Origin: Rozella allomycis CSF55
Taxonomy: Eukaryota > Rozellomycota
NCBI GenBank assembly: GCA_000442015.1
Contig: KE560649.1
Location: 3,225-35,818, forward strand
Direction: 5' to 3'
Length of the DNA stretch: 32,594 nucleotides
A program made the translations under genes and the position numbers. Under the pieces are notes generated by a model. It was not told the origin of the DNA, did no database searches, and saw only the letters and a list, made by a program, of their open reading frames with translations. Positions 9,570-20,085 of this stretch are shown one piece after another. Position 1 is the stretch's first letter. The number at the start of each line of letters is the position of its first letter.

Positions 9570-10947
9570 ATGCTGGAATTTTTGACTGTCCAAGCAAAAG
9601 ACTTTCTAGAAAACATATACAGAGACCCTATAAACGGATTTTGCGTATTTGGTATGCTAGATACACTTTCACAATCTGTCATTCTGCGTTTTCTCTGGTC
9701 TGATTCCCCGTTGCCCATATCCTTTATCAATAAATGGAGAAGAGATCCTTCAGTAGCATTAAATGCGAGTTTGAAAACTTTGAACAGACTGAAGATTATT
9801 GTAAAGTGTAACGAAGGCCTCGAAATACTGCCTATACTAAAAGAATCGCTGCGGACAGCCTTTACAAATCCGTATAAAGTTAAATATAACATAGTATAGA
9901 TATTCTTTATCCTGTAATTTTTCGTCTCGAGATATCGATATCGAAACACTGAGGAAATACGCTGATGACAAATGGGAATCCTTATTGATGTCTTTAGTAT
10001 TTCAGGGCTCTGGTTCTTCAGCTGCTTCCAAATGGCTGACTTATTGTGGCTTTAGAGATTCCAAGACTAAATCGTAGCAAATTATGTCGTTGTAGATTAG
10101 AATCACACAAGAGGGTTTTCAGTTTATGATGGAGGGTACTCAGACACAACTTTCCAAATTTGTTACAAAAATATTTTCAAAGAATCAGCAGTACGTAGCT
10201 GAGAATTTTTCTCTTTTAGCGCATAGCGCGTTTGTTCCGTTGGGATCGGTAATATTGATATCTGCTTGACACAGCAGGGAAATGACATGAGATCATATTC
10301 GCAGACACAAAAACAATTCATAAAAGATTGTTCCGAGTTTGGACTTTACTTTATCAAAGGAGATCTAGCATATCCCACCAAATTTGTTACAATGTTGTTC
10401 TCGGACAAAACTATTCAAGAAACGACTGGTTTTATTCTAGTGGAAACGAACTTTAGAGTGTATGCTTATACAGAGTCTGATTTGAACATGGCTATTCTTA
10501 AACTATTTTGTCACATGCAAGGCCGATTCCCCAACCTGGTTTACGGCTTGATAACGCAGGATTCTGTACGAAAAGCATATGATATGGGTATTACAGCAAA
10601 GCAAGTAAACATGTCATTTATTTTGGAATAGATTATATCGTTTTTGACATCTCACGCGCATCCGAGAATGAAGCAGACGGGGCAATCCCAACTGATTCCG
10701 ACTACTATTTGCGATCAGCTTTTGCTTTGGGAGAAGGATACATTGCGTGTTTCATCGAGTGCGTTTTTAATGTACGAGGGATTTGAAAACGAAGGGATGT
10801 TTGCAGAGGCTTGTCAATACATTAATAGGATTAAAGGGGTTCACATTCAAGATTCCAAGAACCGACGAATATATGTGCAAGAAGACTATAATGANAGACT
10901 TTAATGACAAGTTTAGAGAATTCTTAAGAACCCTTCGAGCGGACTAG
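9570..10947 (+). CDS. TFB2: TFIIH core subunit Tfb2 / p52
   Basis: The spliced product is about 418 aa (human p52 is 462), with introns at 9872-9899, 10074-10100, 10249-10274 and 10605-10631. Family landmarks in order: an F-L-x-x-I-Y start with WSDSPLPISFINKW, then ITQEGFQFMM, FGLYFIKGD, GFILVETNFRVYAYTESDL, RFPNLVYGLIT, AKQIISFLTSHAHPRM and ICDQLLLWE. Tfb2 anchors and stimulates the XPB/Ssl2 helicase in transcription initiation and nucleotide excision repair. The N at 10895 lies between two near-identical 12-bp copies. Taken literally it shifts the frame. With N and one copy removed, the frame runs to TAG at 10945-10947 and gives a normal C-terminus. Confidence 0.9.
10883..10907. other. Assembly scar: N flanked by a 12-bp duplicate
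   Basis: The N at 10895 separates two 12-bp copies differing at one base. The 13 extra bases shift the Tfb2 frame near its end. Confidence 0.8.
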
Positions 10948-11064
10948 CTGATAGCTATATATGATTTATGCACTTTTATAATAAACTCTTATAACATTGT
11001 AATTAAATATAATCGATAATTAATCTTTATATCTTTCAAATCCATAGAAAATGTAATTCTCCGA

Positions 11065-14000
11065 ATGAATTTCAAAACGGCCAAGATCAATTCCGTAATT
11101 TTCAGTACAGACGATGCACTCTTTGAAAAGCTAAAAGAAAAGTCCCAAAGCGCCGAAACAGTAAAACCAAAAAAGAGTGGCGCATTGAATCTAAACGATC
11201 TATTCATCCCGCGCACTCAAATCGACAAGCGCATTGAAAGCTGCAGTCTTCCAGAGACGCCCGCGATGAGCCACCGGCACTACCGCCCGCAGTCTCCGTT
11301 GAAGGGTGCGTACAACCACATCAGCTATATGCACAGCCGGCTGTACACGCTGACGAGCCAGGGGTATTTGACGTGGCGGCTGGAGAGCAAAAAGAAGCGG
11401 CTAGTGAAGCGCGAGGAGAGGAGTGTGGATGTGTATGCCAAGAAGAGCGGCGGTGTTAAGCGGATGAACAAGCTGAATGTGCGAGCGGAGAACAATGCGC
11501 TGGTGGTTTCTTGCCAGAATAATTTGGAGAGGGTGTTGAAGCAGCTGTCGGATGCTGAGATTATGAATGATGAGTTTACAAAGGTTGAGGCGTTGGAGAA
11601 TGTGGTTGATTGTTTGTTTGATGTGAATCAGAAACTGGAGAATGGAGGTAAGGTTGTTGAATGAGTGGGATAGATTCGCTGTTTTTGAAGAAGTATTCGT
11701 TTCATACGATTGTCAAGTTGATTTTTAATGTGTTGAATAAGATTGACGAGAGTTCCATGTCGGGAGCTATAGTAAAGGAAGCGAGCCAGTTGTTTGCGAC
11801 TATTGTAAATCTTAATGGTATGTGATTGAATTTTGTTGGGATTAGAAAAGAATGTGAGATTGATTTACGAGAATGAAGGGCTACGGTGGCTGTTGAATAC
11901 GTTGCTGAGTTCGACTAGATGGAATACGCAACGAGGTAAGATGAAGATTTAAAGATTAAAGAATCATCAACGATATCGTCAAAGAATAGTGCAAAGTCTA
12001 AATCGGGATCTATGATGTACAGTTCAACGAGCATTAATGGGATGAATGGAAGAAACAGTGTGAATTCAAATGAAAAGATGATGAATATAGTTTCTAACAA
12101 CAATGTGATGAATGTTGGATTAAAAGTTACAAATTCTAGTTTACAAAATGTGCCAAATATGTTTTCATCTAATGGCAAAATAAACAACAGCAATGTCGCT
12201 AATAATAAAATAAATTCACGTCGCAATTCGTTTATAGTTGGGGGAGGACCGATTCAGCGTAAGAAGCTGACTGATGTGATTCTGAATGAAGACAATATGA
12301 TTTCTGGACTATTGAGAAACTACATGGAGAGTAGTTTTCTGGATGATTTAGAAAAGATGGGCAAAGAACAGCGAAAGGATGTTGTGAAGAATTTGTTGCT
12401 GTTGTTTTGCAAGGTAGGGAAGCTTCTTTCAGCGACCAATTTTATTTCCGTTGAATTGAATTTGCATTCAGCGCTGAACAAGATTGTTAAAGAAGCAGCG
12501 TCAATTTTAGAGTCTGAGAGGGGTGGATTTTATTTTGTGGATATGAATTGCAAGGAGATTAAGGGGATTGATTGTTTGATTAATGAAAATTTTGTGAAAT
12601 TTCCTATTGGTAGTGGAGTGTGTGGGCAAGTTGCTTTGAAGAATGAGGCGATAATATTGAGTGATGTGAATAAGAGTCCGTATTTTAATAGCAGGGTGGA
12701 TGGATTTCCAGACTTGACTGTTAATAGTATGATATGTATGCCCGCCAAGTCTAAAGATGGGAATATTGAAGGGGTGTTGTTTGTAGTGAATAAAGAGAAT
12801 GGGTTTCTGGATGAAGATGTGTTTCTGTTGAAGCATTTAGCGTTGCAAGTTGGGATTGTGATTGGCAATACGAGATCGTATGAAACAATAAAGAATACGC
12901 AAAAGAAGGTTGAAGTTTTGCTGGGAACAACAAAGTCGCTTTCGTCTGAATTGGAGTTGGAGAAATTGATACAAGCGATAATGCAAGCAGCGAAAGATTT
13001 GCTGGGGGCTGATAGATGCACTCTGTATTTGATTGATCAAGAAAAGAGAGAATTGTGGTCGCAAGTGCAGGGTAGAAATGGAATTCAAGAGATTAGATTT
13101 AGCATGAATGTTGGATTGTCAGGGTTTGTTGCATCTACAGGTCAAGTAATCTTTAGACTGTGATTTAATTTAGACTTTGAATATTCCTGATGCGTATAAA
13201 GATCCCAGATTCAATCCATTGATTGATAAACAGACTGGCTATAGAACTAAAACGATGCTTTGTATGCCAATAAAGAATACTTCTGGCGTTATAATTGGAG
13301 TGACTCAAATGATTAATAAATTGAATGGAACGTTTGGTCCTGAAGATGAACAACTGTTGTCAGCATTTTCTTCTCAAGGTACATTTACAACTAATGATTA
13401 AATTACAGCTGCTGTGGCTATTGAAAAGTCATATTTGTTTAGAAAGACTGAAGAAATGAAAAATCATTTGGAATCTATTTTAGAGTCAATTACAGATTGT
13501 GTTTTAACTTTATCAGATTCTGGCCATTTAGTAAATTTCTCAAATTGATTTAAAAGATTTCGATTAACCACAATTGGCTTATTGATGCTCTGGGTGAAAA
13601 GGAAGAAGATTTTAAATCGCTTCCAGTTGATTCATGGCTGGGAAAGAATAATCCACTCTTCCTGAAAGATGTTCGCTATGTCTATAAGAATAATTCATCT
13701 GTTTCTATTTCTGATTATGAATTGAAAAGTTCGCTTGGATCAACTAAATTTGTCAATTACAAAATATTGCCGCTTGTTGGGATTACAGGGGTTGTTATTG
13801 TGATTGAAGATGTTTCTGAAGAAAGAAGAATGATGACGACCCTTGGAAGGTAAATTAAAAGTTTGATAATTATAAGATACATGTCGCCTGCTCTTGTTAA
13901 ACAAGTGATGGCTGAAGGTGGATCTCAGTTGGGCGGCACGAGAATTAATGTTAGTGTTCTCTTCAGTGACATTCGATCATTCACCAACATTGCTGAATCT

Positions 14001-14779
14001 ATGCCTCCATCTCAAGTAGTTGAATTGCTGAACAGACATTTCTCTGATGCCGTCAATGCAATAACTTCTGAGCAAGGTGTGTTAGATAAATTCATTGGTG
14101 ATGCGTGCATGGCTGTCTTTGGTGTTCCATTCCCACAGCCGTCTGATCCAATCAACGCGTGCAATGCAGCACTAAAGATGCAACAGGCGATGGATATTTT
14201 AAATGAAGAAAATATTTCTGCTGGAAAACAAACTCTCAAAATTGGTATTTCATTTTAATTGATTTGATAGGAATTGGCATTAACAGTGGTGAAGTGTTGT
14301 CTGGAAATATTGGCTCTGAAAAGAGAATGGACTATACAGTCATTGGAGATAATGTCAATTTGGCTTCAAGGATTGAATCTCTCACTAAATACTATGGAGT
14401 TTCTATTCTAATTTCTGACAGCACATTCAATGAAATCAAACAATTTGAATCTAATGAATCCAATAATTTTCTCTTCTTGACTAGAGAAATCGATAAAGTT
14501 AAAGTAGTTGGCAAATCAACCGCTTGCGTTATTTACCAGCTGTACGGGAAACACGGCGACGACATTCCACCACAGAAAGCTTCTTGCTATGATAAGTTTG
14601 TTAACGCTAAAAAACTTTATTATCAAAGGAAATTTGATCAAGCATTGTCGCTGTTTGAAGAAGCTCATAATGAATTTAATGATACCCCCTGTCTCATCTT
14701 TCTGAAACGATGCAAGGAGTTTATCAGTGAACCGCCAGCTGAAGATTGGGATGGAACTTTTACTCTGGTAGAAAAATAA
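11065..14779 (+). CDS. GAF-GAF-PAS class III adenylate cyclase
   Basis: The spliced product is 1165 aa, with eight introns: 11648-11673, 11818-11845, 11936-11961, 13146-13173, 13379-13408, 13533-13558, 13850-13876 and 14245-14270. Domains: about 280 N-terminal residues with helical, ARM-like character; an Asn/Ser-rich linker; two tandem GAF domains, each ending in an NKFDE-like signature ([10 protein letters not shown], then [12 protein letters not shown]); a PAS-like segment; then a class III catalytic domain. The catalytic domain has both metal-binding Asp (FSDIRSF and [13 protein letters not shown]), the adenine-selecting Lys in LDKFIGD, and [19 protein letters not shown] with the transition-state Asn and Arg. 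The order and the [16 protein letters not shown] linker resemble cyanobacterial CyaB1. It should make cAMP as a soluble homodimer, probably regulated by cyclic nucleotide at a GAF domain. Confidence 0.88.
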
Positions 14780-14796
14780 CAATTAAATCAAACCAA

Positions 14797-14834
14797 TCAA
14801 ATAGAAATAAATAGAAACAAATAGAAATAAATAA
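14797..14834. repeat. Short AT-rich tandem repeat
   Basis: About three imperfect 12-bp units of the type aaatagaaataa lie in the 88-bp gap between the convergent cyclase and Get2-like genes. It may be part of both 3' untranslated regions. No function is implied. Confidence 0.5.
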
Positions 14835-14867
14835 ACATTCAAATTTTAATGTTAAAATTCTCATCTT

Positions 14868-15389
14868 TTATATTTTACTTTTGGCGATTGAGATTATCAT
14901 TGCTGGAAATACAAAACATGCAAAATCTTCCAAAACTTCCTTTATGCTAATCCTTCTTGTCGTCACTAGAGTCACTATTTCTATTCCAACAAACAATGTC
15001 GAAATGATCACCGAATCATAATACATAAAACACGAAACAATAGACAGAAATACCAACAGCACTGTTTTAAGTAATACAAATCTTTTAATCAACTCCATGC
15101 TGCTCTCCTCTTTAACAGATTGAACTGAGTGTACCTCGGTAGGTTCGCTTTTGACAGTGTCTTCTTTATCATCCACTTCTCTAGCACGAACATTTTGCAG
15201 AGTCTGTTCATCTTCATCTTCAACTTTTTGCACTGAAATCCGTTCTTTTAAAACCTGCTCCCTTTCAGCTATCCATTGCGCGTCATCTTCCTTGCCAGCG
15301 AAATTGGCCGACAACATTGATAATCTGTTTTCAGACCTTTCTAGTATCTTCTTTTTTCTCTCCAACCTTTTAGCTGCTGCCTCATCCAT
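14868..15389 (-). CDS. Get2/CAML-like receptor for tail-anchored protein insertion
   Basis: A single exon of 173 aa from ATG 15389. The N-terminus carries the basic helix motif of Get2/CAML receptors (KRLERKKKILERSENRLSML), which in the family docks the Get3/TRC40 ATPase. A charged linker follows. The last 70 residues form two or three hydrophobic spans (LLKTVLLVFLSIVSCFMYY, IISTLFVGIEIVTLV, FACFVFPAMIISIA). With Get1 it would form the ER insertase that receives tail-anchored proteins. The open frame continues 16 codons upstream of ATG 15389 with no better ATG, so I chose the start that puts the basic helix at the N-terminus, as in the family. Sequence similarity is short, so the call rests on motif plus topology. 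Confidence 0.65.
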   Translation of the reverse strand: MDEAAAKRLERKKKILERSENRLSMLSANFAGKEDDAQWIAEREQVLKERISVQKVEDEDEQTLQNVRAREVDDKEDTVKSEPTEVHSVQSVKEESSMELIKRFVLLKTVLLVFLSIVSCFMYYDSVIISTLFVGIEIVTLVTTRRISIKEVLEDFACFVFPAMIISIAKSKI

Positions 15390-15512
15390 CGTCAAGTTGT
15401 GACCAAGCCATTCAAGTAAGTGAGTATCATAAAACACAAGTATAAATTCGATTTCACATTCTAATTTCTAAACAATATTTAATTCATAATTATTTATTTA
15501 GTAATTCCCTCT

Positions 15513-16071
15513 TCATGCCTTTACAGCCGAAGTGTTAGCCTTGGCCTCATTAGAAACCTTCACATTAATCACATCCAAAACAACCTGCAGCTGGTTCTTC
15601 TTTTCCGCCACACTCTCCTGCAACTTGCTCAACTGGTTCTGAATAAACTCTGTCTTTCTCTTAAAATACTCTCGCGCATCCGCAACAGACTATACACCCC
15701 CTCAATCTCTCTTACCTTTTCAGCAAAATACCCGGTGCCGATATCAACCGCAACTTTATTAATATTGCTCATCTTGCCTGGCACATACAGACTTTGCGTC
15801 AGCGGGATAAACACCTCCTTGTCTGGTGTAGCGTTTAATGATATCTTACCGGCGTTGGCAGGAACAAACGTGTCGAGGCATTCGTGGCTCTTGTAGAATT
15901 TCGCTTGCGCTATTTTCAACTGCGAAAAGGAACTCGTGAGCACGTTCAGGTCCTGTGAGAGGAGTTTAGTGCGGTTACCTGGTCTATCTGAGCCTTGATT
16001 TGCTGAAGCTGCTGTAAAGGCATTTGCAAGAGTGCGTTTACCGCTTCTGTGCCTGTTGGTTCGGAAGTCAT
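15513..16071 (-). CDS. PFD5: Prefoldin subunit 5
   Basis: The spliced product is 168 aa, with 26-nt introns at 15953-15978 and 15690-15715. It shows the alpha-prefoldin plan: an N-terminal coiled helix (LQQLQQIKAQIDQ), FSQLKIAQAKFYKSHECL, the beta hairpin segment IPLTQSLYVPGKM, VDIGTGYFAEK, then a second long helix (ADAREYFKRKTEF and onward). The length and every landmark fit subunit 5 (Gim5). The hexamer passes unfolded actin and tubulin to the CCT chaperonin. It is divergent with the next gene, sharing a 114-bp promoter. Codons are visibly richer in C and G than in most neighbours. Confidence 0.93.
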
Positions 16072-16185
16072 GGATTGCGAAATTTCAGCTTACCTAATCC
16101 AACGATTTGAATCGATTTGGATGCTTGGTTATATTTAAAGAATAAAACAATAAGTAAAGAATGCAAGAAGAGTTAAAATGTTGCT

Positions 16186-18334
16186 ATGAAAACGAAAACA
16201 GAAAACGCTGTTTTCGCGAGAAATGAAAAAAGAAAAGTAAATGAGAATGCAATGCAGAGAAATAATGAAATTAAAAATGATTTATTTGACGCTATACCCG
16301 ATAACTATCAGATTTTGCCGAATCAAGGAACGAAATCATCGTAATGCTATTTATGTTTCATGATGAAGATTTTTCAATAGTAGACTTAGGATGAATGGGA
16401 TTTCATTCTTGGAGACTAATATAGATGCGCTTTTGGGAGGAAGAGTTAGTCAGATTGATGAAAAGCAAGTTGTATTGCAATTGGCAAAAATCATCAATGT
16501 ATTTAATGATTCAGTAAACTGAATTAAACTTTTTGAGGAAGTGCGTAAAGCAAAGGAACCCTATTGTTTCTAGCAATCCAATATATAATTTGCGATTGGC
16601 ACTANCTAAACTTTTTTCTGGTAAATAGTGAATCTATTTTGAATAGAATTTAATAAGAGAGCAGGATAAAATGATTAGTGAATTGTTGGATGATTATGAA
16701 AAGATTGAAAATGATAATGCATTGTTAAAAGATATTCTCTCTCATCAATCTTTGAAGAATACATCAAAGTCTAGTTTTGTTATAAAGAGAGTTTTAAAAG
16801 TTGTGCCTAGAAGTGAATTGCCTGTGAATGAAGTAGGCATAATGTTTCCTGAGAATCCAATCAAATTTTGCAATGTTGGTTGTGGAGTTGAAGAAGAGAT
16901 CAAAAGAATAATATTCATAGACGGGACGATGCAGACAGATGTAGTGAATAAAAGTGACGTGCAGACAATGACAGAAGCAAAGATAGAGAAAAGGAGTTTC
17001 AAGGAGACTTCAATGCAAACTGAAGAAGAAGAGTCAGATGATGAGGNAGAAGAAGAGTCAGATGAGGAGGAAGAAGAAACGTTTTATGAAAGTTTTGCGA
17101 ATGTTCAATCAATCCATGAAGATGAAAAGACATCTTTAATGTAAAATAATTGTAAAGTATAGACAGAGACTCTCCCGCTTCGATTTCTTCATTGGCATCA
17201 AGTTCGCTGTACAAATCTGTTTATAAACTCTCTGCGAAATCTTCAAAGGCAATGTTGCTAAAAACATCAATGGAATTAACAGATTTGCGTGAAAAAGTAA
17301 ATGAATTAATCCAATTGAAGTAGAATGAACACCAGCAAACATCAATAAAGGAATATGTCGACAAGATTGACTTTTTGGAAAAAAAAATAATACAATTGAA
17401 TGAAACTGTGCAAAAAGTGAATGAAGAAAGAGATTCTTTGATTATAAAGTTTGAGGAAGCCAATTTCCAAAATATCGAAAATGAAAAAAGAATTTCATTA
17501 TTAAAAGAGAAGATTGAAAAATTAGAGGAAATTGTTAAAGAAAAAGATTTGATTATCAAAATAACTCAAAATGATTTGAATCACAGCATTTTGACAGAGC
17601 GACGATCAAAAATTGAAATTGAAAAGTTGGAACAAGAAATAATCAATTTGAGAAATGAAATCTTCAATAATGAAATAAAATCAAATGAAAATTACTTAAA
17701 GCTAAGGAATGAATTGGATAAAGAAAAGGAAAACTTCAACTTGGCCATATTGAATTTAGAATCAAGGTAAATGGAAACTATTTCTTCAATTAGACATGAA
17801 ATGGAAAAAAATGATTTAAATGATAGAAATATAAAGTGTGAAGAAGAGATTGAAAAGTTGAAAAAACAAATTGAACAATTAATGAAATTTCCAGATTTCC
17901 TCTCTTCAACGAATTCAAATAATAAAGATCTTTCACCTGAAGAAATGGATTTAAAACTTGAAAATTTAATTAAAGCAAATAATCTCAGAATATCTTTACT
18001 AGAAGAAAAGAGTAAAGAGTACAGAAATATGAGGTTTCAATATGCCAAATCTCTGAATACGCAGCATGAAATTCCATTGCCTGAGCCTGTTAACCTTTTA
18101 AAAGAGAAAATGATTATAAACAAAAATATTGGGTTTGAATTCCCATCTAATAAATCATTCGACCAAACTGATGATTTAGATGAACGCAGTGTGCCTATTC
18201 AGCAAGATGAATGGAAAATTTCTTCTTGCTCAACTCTTAAATTAAACGTAGTCCCTGTCGTTCCTCATCCAAGAAGAAACCCTACAACAAGACCACGTTA
18301 TGCACACAGACAATACTCTGCAAAGAAATATTAA
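16186..18334 (+). CDS. Unidentified acidic coiled-coil protein
   Basis: The spliced model is about 648 aa from ATG 16186, with introns at 16341-16380 (or to 16389), 16514-16541, 16621-16646, 17141-17166, 17297-17323 and 17767-17793. The first third is globular, with a cysteine pair and an E/D-rich block near 17020-17090. From about 17290 to 18010 the protein is a long coiled coil rich in E, K, N and L. The tail is basic and rich in P and R (PHPRRNPTTRPRYAHRQYS). Two N scars (16605 and 17047) lie inside. With one overlap copy removed at each, the frame stays open and the total length is a multiple of three. No catalytic motif is seen. A structural, for example centrosomal or ciliary, role is only a guess. 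Confidence 0.68.
16602..16608. other. Assembly scar: N with a 3-bp overlap
   Basis: The N at 16605 lies between two CTA triplets. Removing N and one triplet restores the frame of the coiled-coil gene. The overlap is so short that real missing sequence cannot be excluded. Confidence 0.55.
17024..17070. other. Assembly scar: N flanked by a 23-bp duplicate
   Basis: The N at 17047 separates two 23-bp acidic-codon copies with one mismatch. It adds eight in-frame codons. A true repeat in this acidic block is possible but less likely. Confidence 0.75.
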
Positions 18335-18345
18335 AATAATTTTAT

Positions 18346-19817
18346 TCAATTTTTAATTTTATTTTTCTCTTTTGGAGTTTGAATGGCCTCTACAGCTTTC
18401 AATGCCGCGTCATCCAAATCTGTCGCTGAAGAAATATCTAATCCACTCTCATTCAAAATTGCATTTCCTTTTTCCATATTAGTGCCTTTCATATTAAAAT
18501 CTTTTCAATTACCAGAAAGTCTCACGATTAATGGCAGGTTTAATCCAATCTCTTTAACTGCATCAACAATTCCTTGCGCAATGACGTCACATTTCATTAT
18601 CCCGCCAAAAATATTAACCAGAATAGCTTTCACATTTGAATCAGCTGAAATAATTTTGAACGCTTCTTTAACCTGCGCGGCTGTTGCACTACCTCCAACG
18701 TCAAGAAAGTTGGCAGGAGAGGCACCGTATAACTTTATAATGTCCATTGTAGCCATCGCCAATCCAGCGCCATTTACAAGACATCCAATATTACCGTCGA
18801 GGCCAATGTAATTTAGATTGAATTTATTCGCTTCGACTTCACGTGGATCGCTTTCGGTTTCATCATTCATTTTGAATATCTCTGATTGTCTAAACGCGGC
18901 ATTATCATCAAATGTTATCTTTGCATCAAAGCAAACCACTTTTTAAAGTAAAATTTCATCTTTTACCTTTTCCCGTGTCAGTTTCACCAAATGGATTCAC
19001 CTCCACTTGAGTGGCATCAACACTGACAAACAAGCTATACAGCCGTTTAATTTGATCTGCAGCCTATTATTATCTACACATATTTATACTTTTTCAATAT
19101 TATTTGTTTCGAATTCTAATACACTGGCAATTTTCATTGCTTGGTCATCAGTAATACCAACATTGATATCAATTGGTTCCTTTATCACCCAATTAGACAC
19201 TTAATACCTTGAATATCTTTTCAGGGTTCTTTGCCGCCACTTGCTCAATATCCACTCCACCTACTGGACTTGCAACAACGACAGGCCCTCCAGCGGTTCT
19301 ATCTAGCACTATAGCAAAATACTTTTCTGAAGCAATATTCAAAGCTTGTGCAATCATAACCTTAACATCAATTTCACACCCAGAACTTACCTTTTTGACA
19401 GGAACACCTTCCGCCGTAGTTTGATGCGTAATCAAATTATACCCAATCATTTTCTCAACCAGCCCTGGAATAGCATTAATACTTTTAATACACCAACACT
19501 TTCTTACTCTCTCGTTAAATGAACACCGCTTTTCAGCCCTGAGGTGAATTGCCCTTTACCTCTTCCGCCAGCATGCACCTGTGCTTTTATTACATACTCT
19601 TCAGCATCTACCACAACTACTTTAAACTCAAATTACCTATTTCTGATGCCTTTGGGATACAATCAATGGTGCTGTCGACGGTACGAAACTTTTGGATGGA
19701 GACACCGAAATTGCTCATTAATTGTTTGCTTTGGTATTCATGCAAATGAAGATTTCTAATGAAACTTTTAATTATTTGCGGCATGCGGTTTCGGAAAGAT
19801 CGAGTGAATGTGTACAT
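18346..19817 (-). CDS. Succinyl-CoA ligase beta subunit, mitochondrial (GTP-type features)
   Basis: The spliced product is 425 aa, with introns at 19608-19636, 19482-19507, 19361-19390, 19180-19207, 19064-19089, 18939-18966 and 18486-18512. The start is a basic, hydroxylated presequence ([12 protein letters not shown]), as expected for a mitochondrial matrix enzyme. HEYQSKQLM opens the ATP-grasp domain, followed by [62 protein letters not shown] and [16 protein letters not shown]. Residues such as GVHLTR, KMIGYNL and VVCFDAK look more like the GDP/GTP form (SUCLG2) than the ADP form, but this is only pattern reading. It performs the substrate-level phosphorylation step of the citric acid cycle. 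It is convergent with the coiled-coil gene, with 11 bp between stops. Confidence 0.92.
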
Positions 19818-20085
19818 TATGTTCGGAATGTGGCGTAAACTTCTATAATCAATGAAGACTACAAAGACAATACAATCGATAATTTAAATTTGTTGTATCG
19901 TTTATTTTAATATTTGGCATTTGAAATTTGAAAATGAGAAGGAGCTGTCAAATTCCTCATCATGGCATGTCAAATGCTCACAAGGAATTATAAGGCAAAC
20001 TTGGCACTTGTAAAGTTAAATATTAAAAAATGAATCAGTAGATAAATTGATAAAAATGAATTTTGCACGATAATCTAAAAATGTA
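19818..20085. promoter_or_regulatory. Divergent promoter region
   Basis: A 268-bp AT-rich interval lies between the divergent start codons of the succinyl-CoA ligase and triplicated membrane-protein genes. It must hold both promoters. I see no open frame of note and no defined motif. Confidence 0.5.

Noticed and set aside
12507-13088. Several overlapping minus-strand frames over the cyclase GAF region
   Set aside because: They are low-complexity mirrors of a conserved plus-strand GAF coding region.
17321-17323. In-frame TAG in the coiled-coil gene as a nonsense mutation
   Set aside because: It is the last codon-length of a 27-nt GT-AG intron (17297-17323), so the spliced frame is intact.
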